10,336 bases of DNA, taken from assembly GCA_964472505.1 (NCBI GenBank), contig CAYYQW010000102.1, positions 1 through 10,336 of the forward strand. Reading direction: 5' to 3'. The notes beneath the pieces are model-generated. The model ran no database searches. It had not been told where the DNA came from and was given only the letters and a program-made list of their open reading frames with translations. This DNA comes from JAYEIA01 sp964472505. GTDB lineage: Bacteria; Bacteroidota; Bacteroidia; Bacteroidales; JAADGE01. Below, in pieces: positions 1 to 6,112 of the stretch; the stretch's first letter is position 1; every line of letters begins with the position of its first letter. Position numbers and translations under genes: made by a program.

Positions 1-351
1 AAAGAAATCAGAGAAGCAAATAAAAATGTGATATTTTTTTGTTATGTGTGTTGGTATTTGTGTTTCGTGGGGCAATGACTTTTGAACGTCCGGAGGACTT
101 CAAAACGTCATGGCCTGTGAACATTTACCGCCTGCCCTTTTGCCCACACGTTCAAAAGTCCTTACCGGACGTTTTGAAGTGTTTCTTTCCGACCACACGT
201 TCAAAAGTCCTGTCGGACGTTTTGAAGTGTTTCAGGCATTTGCGAATTTGTGTTTCGTGGGGTTTTACTTGTAGTTTATTGGAAGTCGTGCCGCAGCAAT
301 GACTTTTGAACGTCCGGCAGGACTTCAAAACGTCATGGCCTAAATGCAAAT

Positions 352-433
352 AAATCTGCCGGATTTAAGTTTGCTTGGGAGTTGCGTAATTATTGTATTC
401 CAAGCTTTTAATGAGTGAAAATCCGGCAGATTT
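352..433. repeat. Long-stem hairpin H1 inside array 1
   Basis: The arms AAATCTGCCGGATTT (352-366) and AAATCCGGCAGATTT (419-433) are a perfect 15-bp inverted repeat. A second, inner stem GCTTGG (373-378) / CCAAGC (400-405) can form in the loop. The element lies between an X copy and a Y copy of the smaller hairpin. It is unrelated to them in sequence, apart from CCGG at the arm centre. A second copy is at 5860-5941. It could be a separate miniature element or the body of a composite element ended by the X and Y hairpins. Confidence 0.85.
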
Positions 434-485
434 TCATCACCTTTAAACCGGCATGGTTTTGTTTATTCAGCCTGCCCTTCCGCCC

Positions 486-546
486 ACACGTTCAAAAGTC
501 CTGCCCTTCGGCTGTTGCTCAGGAACCGCCGGACGTTTTGAAGTGT
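486..546 (+). repeat. REP-like hairpin copy with nested loop insert (Y3)
   Basis: This Y-type copy has the normal arms, but its loop (502-530) is 29 bases long instead of 3-5. The insert contains CCTTCGGC and GCTCAGGAACC. It resembles the widely scattered intergenic palindrome in which CCTTCGAC and GCTCAGG face each other. That resemblance is from memory and was not searched. The copy at 5552-5613 carries a related insert in the same orientation relative to its own hairpin. Confidence 0.75.
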
Positions 547-727
547 TTCAGGCATTTGCGAATTTGTGTTTCGCGGAGATTTATTTGTGGTTTGTTGAAA
601 ATCGTGGCGCGGCAATGACTTTTGAACGTCCGGCAGGACTTCAAAACGTCATGGTCTGTGAGTAACTAAGATTATCGTCTGCCATCCCGCCCACACGTTC
701 AAAAGTCCTCCGGACGTTTTGAAGTGT

Positions 728-918
728 TCTGAACTTATGATAATTTTTTTTAGTAAAAAAATAGGATGGCTTTGATTCGCAATGTCAATATAGTAGGTTT
801 TACTGAGTTTAAGCTATACTGAACTAAACGTAACGAATGTAATTATCAGAGCAAATATGTTTCGGAAAATTATTTTATTAAATTTAGGCGTAAAATGCTT
901 TTTCGGAGTACTTTTGCG
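728..918. other. Gene-free AT-rich spacer after receptor A
   Basis: I see no gene or clear terminator between the stop of the receptor gene at 919 and the last array hairpin. Only runs of T/A (near 740-760) and an imperfect direct repeat of TACTGA (around 802 and 817) stand out. If the operon terminates here, the array hairpins may serve as the end of the transcript. Confidence 0.5.
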
Positions 919-3240
919 TTAAAACTTATAAATATAGCTAACAGAAGGAATAATCGGTAATAAAGAACGTTGCCAAAGCTTAGGTTGAGAATATTCAAGG
1001 TCTTGAGTATCTTCATTATAATTACTTTCTCTGTATATATCAATGTAATACGCATTTCGTTTGTTGTAAGCGTTGTATATACTAATTTCCCATATTCGTA
1101 TTCCTTTTTCCTTTCTTTTTTCATGACTGACAGCCATATCTAATCTGTGATATGCAGGCATTCGGTATTGATTTCTTTCTGAATATAACAAAAGCGAAGC
1201 CCGGTTTGTTGTTTCGGGTGTATAGTATCTGCCAACGGGCAGCGTTAAAGCATATCCGCTCATATATATCCATGAAGCAGAAAACACCACCTTGTCTGAT
1301 AATTGAATATTTAAAAAACTTGTGAAATTATGTCGTCTGTCATACTTGAACGGATAAGGTTTTCCTGAATTTATTTCATCAAATTGCCTGTCTGTTTTTG
1401 AAAGCGTATAAGATACGGCACCATCTAATTTATCGGTATTCAGGCGTACAAATAACTCCATTCCGTACGATGTTCCTTTTCCGTCATTTACAATGTATTT
1501 TTCTATATTAGAAAGAGAAGGATTAGTAACTACATTATCCGAAAAATCTATTAAGTTGTCCATTGATTTATAGTATATTTCCAAACCTGTGTCAATATAT
1601 TTTAAAAGATTTGATTTTGATAAGCCAAAAGAATATTGATTTGCAGCCGGAGGAGGGCTTTTTCGTGTAACCGGAAACCAAATATCAACAGGCATTCCTG
1701 TAGAAATATTGCTTAGCAAATGATTATATTGGTGCATCAATGTATAGGAAGCTTTAGCTGTGATGTTTTTTGAAAAATGGTATTTTGCCGAAATTCGCGG
1801 TTCGAGATTATTGAAATACAAGTCTTTTTCGAAATAGTTCGTAAAGCGCAAACCCGTGTTTATCGTAAACCTATTTGTGTGTAGCATATTATCAATAAAA
1901 TATACTGCTTCAAGCGGATGATAAGTTTCTGATTTTATATTTGAATTTTCATTATAACTCACCGAAAAGGGGGTATAGTTATGATTAGTAAGCTGAATGC
2001 CAATTTGTGTATTAATTAATCGGTTGGAGTAGCTGTACTGAAGGGTATTAATAATATCAAAAATTTTATTTTCTTCATTAAAATAATCTATTGTATGTTC
2101 ATTTCTGCGTGTGTCCTCCGTTTCGGATTTAAAAGATTGTATGTGCCTATATCCGGAAAAGCCGCTTATGAAGCTTAAAGAATGCTTAGTGTTGAATGCG
2201 TGAATGTATCTTAAACTGCCGGTTTTATTCCCGCTTTTTGTTTTGTAAATATCAGATGATTTAATGCTGCCGGAATTGAATTTGTTTACAAATTCAGTTA
2301 TATCGTCTCCCATGTAATAGTTTAGAAATACTTTGTTTTTATTGTATAATTTGCTTGTCATTCTAATATTCAAATCATAAAAGCTCATATAGTTTCCGTA
2401 TTCTTGTCCGGAGCCGGTTTTTATGGCATTAAACATGCGAACAAATAAATCGAAATATGTTTTTCGTGCAGAAACTAAAAGGTATGTATTTTTTTTTAGG
2501 GGTATTTCGACTTGCAATTTGGAAGATACAAGCCCCACTTTGCCTATTCCGGTTATTGAATCGCTCTGCCCGTTTTTTAGGTCAAGCTTAACCACCGAGG
2601 ATAAACGACCGCCGTAACTTGCCGGGAAACCTGCTTTAATGATTTTTATGTTTTCGGTCATGTCGATATCGAAAACAGAGATGTATCCGAATAAATGCGA
2701 AATATTATAAATAGGCATCTCATCCAAAAGAATTAAGTTTTGATCGCTGTTGCCGCCTCTGACAAAAATACCGGTTGTGGCTTCGCTCCCCGGTTGAACA
2801 CCCGGAACAAGTAATAATGCTTTAATTAAATCTTTCTCTCCGCCAAGAGACGGTAATTTATCTATTATTTTGGTTGAAATCACGGTTTCACTAATTGCTT
2901 TTTCAAAATCTTTCTCCCCGATAACTTCAACTTCTCCTATTTCGTTATCCTTGTTAGTTAATACAAAATTTATTATCGTATCACTGTTGCAATTAAACAC
3001 TTTCTTTTTACTTTCGTACCCCAAGTAACTAACTGATAATTCTGCCATTCCGTGCGAAACGCTTATATTATAATTCCCAAAGCTATCGGCAGAAGCTCTT
3101 TGTTGCGTTTTTGAATCAATAATATTGGCATTTTGTAATGCTTTGCCTTTTTCATCTTTCACACAACCGGAGATGTTGTATTGTTGAGCCTTTATGATAA
3201 AAGGGAAAAACAATATGAAAATAAAAAACAATCTTTTCAT
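919..3240 (-). CDS. TonB-dependent outer-membrane receptor (module A)
   Basis: This gene encodes a predicted 773-residue outer-membrane gated channel that would take up an unknown ligand with TonB/ExbB/ExbD energy. Residues 1-18 are a signal peptide ending at KAQ. A carboxypeptidase-regulatory-like beta-sandwich spans about 22-95, and a TonB-box-like stretch EVEVIGE lies near 103-109. The plug (about 117-220) contains GIFVRGGNSDQNLILLDEMP and GFPASYGGRLSSVV, and the beta-barrel runs to the terminal KF. The start is taken at the ATG at 3240: it gives a clean signal peptide and a 25-base gap after the DUF4249 stop. The TTG at 3288 would add 16 polar residues before the signal and overlap the upstream gene. 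The usual LxDG of the plug is LLDE here (E174). It is co-transcribed with the DUF4249 gene before it and is a diverged paralogue of the receptor at 7049-9496. SusC hallmarks and a downstream SusD are absent. The ligand is unknown. Confidence 0.93.
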   Translation of the reverse strand: MKRLFFIFILFFPFIIKAQQYNISGCVKDEKGKALQNANIIDSKTQQRASADSFGNYNISVSHGMAELSVSYLGYESKKKVFNCNSDTIINFVLTNKDNEIGEVEVIGEKDFEKAISETVISTKIIDKLPSLGGEKDLIKALLLVPGVQPGSEATTGIFVRGGNSDQNLILLDEMPIYNISHLFGYISVFDIDMTENIKIIKAGFPASYGGRLSSVVKLDLKNGQSDSITGIGKVGLVSSKLQVEIPLKKNTYLLVSARKTYFDLFVRMFNAIKTGSGQEYGNYMSFYDLNIRMTSKLYNKNKVFLNYYMGDDITEFVNKFNSGSIKSSDIYKTKSGNKTGSLRYIHAFNTKHSLSFISGFSGYRHIQSFKSETEDTRRNEHTIDYFNEENKIFDIINTLQYSYSNRLINTQIGIQLTNHNYTPFSVSYNENSNIKSETYHPLEAVYFIDNMLHTNRFTINTGLRFTNYFEKDLYFNNLEPRISAKYHFSKNITAKASYTLMHQYNHLLSNISTGMPVDIWFPVTRKSPPPAANQYSFGLSKSNLLKYIDTGLEIYYKSMDNLIDFSDNVVTNPSLSNIEKYIVNDGKGTSYGMELFVRLNTDKLDGAVSYTLSKTDRQFDEINSGKPYPFKYDRRHNFTSFLNIQLSDKVVFSASWIYMSGYALTLPVGRYYTPETTNRASLLLYSERNQYRMPAYHRLDMAVSHEKRKEKGIRIWEISIYNAYNKRNAYYIDIYRESNYNEDTQDLEYSQPKLWQRSLLPIIPSVSYIYKF

Positions 3241-3265
3241 TGTTATTTGTATTCTGTAACAGTTA

Positions 3266-4129
3266 TTATTGTGGGTTGATGGTATCAAGATTAATATGCA
3301 GGTAGTTTATACCGGCAAATAAGCCTTGTCCGTTTTCAACATTTGATTTAATATTGCCCGGGAAATAACTAAAGAAACTATTTCGGGCATAATCCTGTAT
3401 GTCTGCAGTTTCATAAAAGTCAAAAAATGCTGACGAACCAAAAGAAATCTGCAGTTCATTAAAATTATTCGGAATGTAACAGTTTTGGTCGTTATTACAT
3501 CGGAAAAAGTTTAATTCTTTGTCCGGAGTATCATATATATGAGAATAAACTGAAATATCTTCAAAAAAGACATCTTTGTAGAAAACAGACATTAGAATAC
3601 CGGTATTTTTTGCAGTAATGGGTAAATTGTCCGGGTTTTGGAAAAATAAATCTAACTGATTCCCGGATTCTACGCCATAGCTTGATAAAAAACTATTATA
3701 TTCGGCTTGAATATTATTATATAACATAATACTGTCAATAACAATTTTCGGAGGCACAGAAGCCGTATCCGTAATAATTGAAGGGTAGTTTTCTTTATGA
3801 ATTTCAAGCCGGTATATGTTTCCTGCAACCGGTTTATTCCCTGCAGCACTTGTATAAACGCCTTCGCCCGTACTTAATAATTGCTCTTGTAACTCGCCGT
3901 TGGAATAAAGCAGAACTTGCGCATCACTGATTTGCAGATTTTGATTATTATATTCGTAATCAGTAAGATTTCCTATACGAAAAACCACTGTTTTCCAAAC
4001 ACTGTCCGGCGAAAAGATGCAATAGACACCTAATTGCGGCGGTGCACTTGGAATATCCGCATGATATTCTATCGGACTACAGGCTGAAAGAAATAATACA
4101 GCAAGAAAAGTTATTTTGATTATTTTCAT
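3266..4129 (-). CDS. DUF4249-type outer-membrane lipoprotein (module A)
   Basis: This is a 287-residue predicted lipoprotein. The signal peptide ends in a lipobox LFLSAC with Cys17 as the lipidated residue. The order of the mature region fits the DUF4249 family: an early strand GVYCIFSPDS, a middle segment with DAQVLLYSNG and GNIYRLEI, a VPPKIVIDSI stretch, and the C-terminal signature NVENGQGLFAGINY, matching the family's NxxxGxGxFxG pattern. DUF4249 genes commonly sit beside TonB-dependent receptors in Bacteroidota, and their biochemical role is not established. Here the gene precedes its receptor, whose start follows its stop by 25 bases. In module B the order is reversed. The 98 bases between its start and the hairpin at 4228-4264 could hold a promoter, but I found no TAnnTTTG box. 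The family call is confident from motifs; a role as surface ligand-binding partner is inferred. Confidence 0.85.
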   Translation of the reverse strand: MKIIKITFLAVLFLSACSPIEYHADIPSAPPQLGVYCIFSPDSVWKTVVFRIGNLTDYEYNNQNLQISDAQVLLYSNGELQEQLLSTGEGVYTSAAGNKPVAGNIYRLEIHKENYPSIITDTASVPPKIVIDSIMLYNNIQAEYNSFLSSYGVESGNQLDLFFQNPDNLPITAKNTGILMSVFYKDVFFEDISVYSHIYDTPDKELNFFRCNNDQNCYIPNNFNELQISFGSSAFFDFYETADIQDYARNSFFSYFPGNIKSNVENGQGLFAGINYLHINLDTINPQ

Positions 4130-4227
4130 TCGGGTATGGCTTTTTATTTGTCAGAAAAAAAGTTGTGATATTCTTCTGTAATAACTCTTTTAGTTACGCT
4201 TGGAAAGTATCTTTTATTGTATTATTG

Positions 4228-4264
4228 ACTGATAAGGGGCAAAAAGTTTCTGCCCCTTGTCAGT
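4228..4264 (-). terminator. Probable terminator hairpin after lipoprotein gene A
   Basis: The arms ACTGATAAGGGGCA (4228-4241) and TGCCCCTTGTCAGT (4251-4264) pair over 14 positions with one imperfect pair, around a 9-base loop. It begins about 40 bases after the lipoprotein stop at 4305 and ends before the DUF4249 start at 4129. No strong T-run follows on the minus strand, and the imperfect pair is a T-G wobble only on the plus strand. Termination is therefore likely from position but not certain. Confidence 0.6.
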
Positions 4265-4304
4265 TTCTTTCAAATATTTTTTATGCCTTATGCGTATTTG
4301 AAAT

Positions 4305-5192
4305 TTAATGGTTAAAACTATAACCATTAACCGAACCGTCTATGGTTAAGCCATACACGGGATTCGGTGTCCAACCCGATCCTCTGTATCGTCTTTCGGA
4401 TAAAAACCATCCGTGTTTTGAATCATAAATATGGCCATTATCCCAACGAGTTATGTCTCCATCTTGACCCCATACAATGCGATCCCATCTTACGTGCAGA
4501 TAAAGGTTTGTCTTATAGGTTACCCATCTCCAGCCAAATAATTTTTTCTCATAGCTGTAACTTTTAATTTTTCCGCCTGCTGATGAATTCCAAGGACTGT
4601 ATAGTGCCCATTTTTCCCACTTAAATTTTTTATGAAAGGCATAATTGTTTGTTCCGGACCATTCAGCTTTGTTCGTCCGGTTAATCTGTATAAGATCATC
4701 TACTCTAATATTGAATTCTTTATTGCTTTCTTCAAATTGATATAATAACTCAATTTTTGAAGCATCTCCGTCGGTCAAAGTAATAATTTTGTCTTTCTTT
4801 ACTAAACTAATTTCATTACCAACTTTTACCAATCCTTTCGGACTTAAAAAAGATGCCAAAACCGGATCAGAAATGATCAAATCAATGATGCTGTCTTCAT
4901 CAAATTTTAAAATATCTTTATGTTTCTCTATTAATCTTTTGCGCATTTTTTCATCCTCTGTTTCTTCTATTTGAATGTATATGTCATACATTGAAATAAA
5001 ATTTTCGGGTTTTGCTTCCCATGAGCCTATTTCCAATGCATTTTCTATATCTTTCTTATTTTTAAAATTTAGAAAAGAAGTATTTTTCGGATTGTTATCA
5101 TGTTCGGAATCAATAAGTTCACTTTTCTCACACCCTGAAAACACAAATAAGGCTGCAACCATTAATACTATTATTGTTTTAAATTGTTTCAT
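4305..5192 (-). CDS. Small secreted lipoprotein of unknown function, Trp-rich C-terminus (module A)
   Basis: I do not recognise a named function for this 295-residue protein. Residues 1-20 are a lipoprotein signal peptide with lipobox FSGC, so Cys21 would be lipidated. Residues about 38-150 look partly helical and end in LSPKGLVKVGNEISLVKK (116-133). That part recalls secreted Bacteroidota proteins with a G-[VI]-x-[VI]-G-[ND] stretch such as DUF4848, but this is a weak resemblance. Residues 178-274 hold 11 of the 12 tryptophans together with many tyrosines, suggesting a beta-rich aromatic C-terminal domain. Its ATG, leader and first residues (MKQF, then ELID after the Cys) match the lipoprotein gene at 9603-10265, while the rest does not. 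It precedes the DUF4249/receptor pair but is separated by a hairpin, so it is probably its own transcript or only partly read through. Confidence 0.85.
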   Translation of the reverse strand: MKQFKTIIVLMVAALFVFSGCEKSELIDSEHDNNPKNTSFLNFKNKKDIENALEIGSWEAKPENFISMYDIYIQIEETEDEKMRKRLIEKHKDILKFDEDSIIDLIISDPVLASFLSPKGLVKVGNEISLVKKDKIITLTDGDASKIELLYQFEESNKEFNIRVDDLIQINRTNKAEWSGTNNYAFHKKFKWEKWALYSPWNSSAGGKIKSYSYEKKLFGWRWVTYKTNLYLHVRWDRIVWGQDGDITRWDNGHIYDSKHGWFLSERRYRGSGWTPNPVYGLTIDGSVNGYSFNH

Positions 5193-5287
5193 TTTATTGT
5201 AAATTTTTATTAAAGAATAATTTTGTTAGAAAAGGATTTCACTTAGGCCGCCCAAAATTTCTTTATCAAAAGAAAATCCCAAGCGGC
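5193..5287 (-). promoter_or_regulatory. Conserved leader upstream of lipoprotein gene A
   Basis: On the minus strand the 19-mer TAAAGAAATTTTGGGCGGC (5247-5265) recurs exactly at 10317-10335, 55 bases from the start codon here and 52 there. A second identical block of 22 bases (5180-5201) covers the start codon and the TACAATAAA before it. The DNA between is T-rich and partly conserved. Here the 19-mer is also the 3' half of an imperfect hairpin: GCCGC (5247-5251) pairs with GCGGC (5283-5287), and TTTCTTT (5258-5264) with AAAGAAA (5269-5275). A weak promoter-like TAAGTTTA lies just upstream at 5298-5305, differing from TAnnTTTG at the last base. I read this as a shared regulatory leader; how it works is unknown. 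Confidence 0.65.
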
Positions 5288-5464
5288 ATTATCCGAATAA
5301 ACTTATTCTTGCATAAAATGAAAATATGTTTGTTGGTTTTATAAAGCCGAAGTTCCTCTCTCTCTACAAAAGCGATGCTTTCCGGGCTTATGGGAATTTG
5401 GATTCATAAATTTGCAGCCTTCTTTATTTTGTGTTCGTAAAACAAATAAAAAGAAAACAAAAAT
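5288..5464. other. Intergenic stretch between leader A and array 2
   Basis: I see no gene here. A minus-strand reading frame runs in from the neighbouring array but is largely repeat translation. Small structures are a CTCTCTCTCT tract near 5356-5365, a short hairpin AAAGC/GCTTT (5369-5373 / 5377-5381), and AAGCC facing GGCTT near 5344 and 5386. The A-rich stretch 5439-5464 leads into the array. Confidence 0.6.
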
Positions 5465-5551
5465 GCAAATAAAAATGTGATTTTTATTTGTTTTGTGTGT
5501 CAGTACTTGTGTTTCGTGGGGTTTTGTTTGTGGTTGGCCTGAATGACAGTA

Positions 5552-5613
5552 ATGACTTTTGAACGTCCGGTGGTTCCTGAGCATCAGTCGAAGGAAGGAC
5601 TTCAAAACGTCAT
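5552..5613 (-). repeat. REP-like hairpin copy with nested loop insert (X4)
   Basis: This X-type copy has a 28-base loop (5569-5596). On the plus strand it reads GGTTCCTGAGCA...CAGTCGAAGG. It is homologous to the reverse complement of the insert in the copy at 486-546. Because the X and Y copies are themselves opposite in orientation, the insert has the same polarity relative to the hairpin in both, which suggests one ancestral nested copy. Confidence 0.75.
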
Positions 5614-5859
5614 GGTCTGTGAGTAATTAAAATTATCGCCTGGCATCCCGCCCACACGTTCAAAAGTCCTTACCGGACGTTTTGAAGTGTTTCTTTCCGA
5701 CCACACGTTCAAAAGTCCTGTCGGACGTTTTGAAGTGTTTCAGGCATTTGCGAATTTGTGTTTCGTGGGGTTTTACTTGTAGTTTATTGGAAGTCGTGCC
5801 GCAGCAATGACTTTTGAACGTCCGGCAGGACTTCAAAACGTCATGGCCTAAATGCAAAT

Positions 5860-5941
5860 AAATCTGCCGGATTTAAGTTTGCTTGGGAGTTAAGAAATTA
5901 TTGTATTCCAAGCTTTTAATGAGTAGAAATCCGGCAGATTT
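5860..5941. repeat. Long-stem hairpin H2 inside array 2
   Basis: This is the second copy of the 352-433 element, with arms at 5860-5874 and 5927-5941, still a perfect 15-bp inverted repeat. All five substitutions between the two 360-bp array segments lie in the loop of this element, outside the arms and outside the inner GCTTGG/CCAAGC stem. Confidence 0.85.
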
Positions 5942-6112
5942 TCATCACCTTTAAACCGGCATGGTTTTGTTTATTCAGCCTGCCCTTCCGCCCACACGTT
6001 CAAAAGTCCTTACCGGACGTTTTGAAGTGTTTCGGGTATTTGTGGATTTGTAAAAACCGTGCTGCGATAAATAATGAGTAAAGATTGCTTATATTTTATG
6101 GTGTGTTTTCTG

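Larger units (their letters stand above)
16..727. repeat. Hairpin-repeat array 1 (seven REP-like bulged hairpins)
   Basis: This gene-free stretch downstream of the receptor gene at 919-3240 holds seven copies of one bulged hairpin in two orientations. Minus-oriented copies (X) are at 75-111, 299-336 and 615-652. Plus-oriented copies (Y) are at 146-182, 195-230, 486-546 and 693-727. Read from its own 5' end, each copy has the tetranucleotide GNCC, an outer stem (ATGAC/GTCAT or ACAC/GTGT), an unpaired G, a 7-bp core, GTCC, a loop usually of the form T..C, then GGAC, a second unpaired G and the returning arms. The spacers also recur: one with GGCATTTGCGAATTTG lies between Y and X copies (from about 234 and 550), and one with CTGTGA lies between X and Y copies. 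Every reading frame across it is repeat sequence, so I see no gene. By structure it resembles REP/BIME elements; mobilisation by a RAYT is inferred. Confidence 0.9.
5465..6066. repeat. Hairpin-repeat array 2 (five REP-like bulged hairpins)
   Basis: This second copy of the array lies just after the end of the DUF4249 gene at 6113-7045. Minus-oriented hairpins (X) are at 5552-5613 and 5807-5844. Plus-oriented hairpins (Y) are at 5654-5690, 5703-5738 and 5994-6030. All five have GNCC at the 5' foot and the same bulged stem as array 1. Order and spacing match array 1 from its first X copy to its third Y copy, and the last X-Y pair of array 1 is missing. Positions 5651-6010 match 143-502 with five substitutions. 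The array opens with GCAAATAAAAATGTGAT, as array 1 does at 16, and here this forms a perfect AT hairpin (5466-5475 / 5481-5490). A decayed spacer continues to about 6066. Confidence 0.9.

Noticed and set aside
152..349. A 65-codon minus-strand reading frame, found identically at 5660-5857
   Set aside because: It lies wholly within repeat hairpins and spacers. The identical copy reflects array identity, and the translation is just repeat arms.
39..665. Overlapping plus-strand reading frames across array 1 (39-302, 415-618, 453-665)
   Set aside because: They are translations of the hairpin repeats in different frames, with no coding character or start context.
16..727. CRISPR array
   Set aside because: The repeats are palindromic with bulges, occur in both orientations at uneven spacing, and the spacers themselves recur. 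No cas gene is present.
870..1124. Minus-strand 84-codon frame and other frames inside the receptor genes (2423-2617, 4367-4567, 4789-5202, 9015-9263, 9891-10157)
   Set aside because: They are shadows of strongly supported genes in other frames, with no independent domain evidence.
3241..3288. TTG start for receptor A giving 16 extra residues
   Set aside because: The added residues are polar and precede a complete signal peptide that begins at the ATG at 3240. The longer form would overlap the DUF4249 gene.
919..4129. SusC/SusD polysaccharide utilisation locus
   Set aside because: The receptors lack SusC length and signature, the partner lipoproteins match DUF4249 rather than SusD, and there is no glycoside hydrolase or sensor gene.
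4130..4227. Promoter for the DUF4249/receptor A pair
   Set aside because: The closest match, TACTTTCC, lacks the final TTTG of the Bacteroidota box, so I could not support a site.
5339..5605. An 88-codon minus-strand reading frame ending in a basic, Cys-containing tail
   Set aside because: Its first half is the hairpin copy at 5552-5613 and an AT-rich tract. The rest is low complexity with no recognisable domain or signal peptide.
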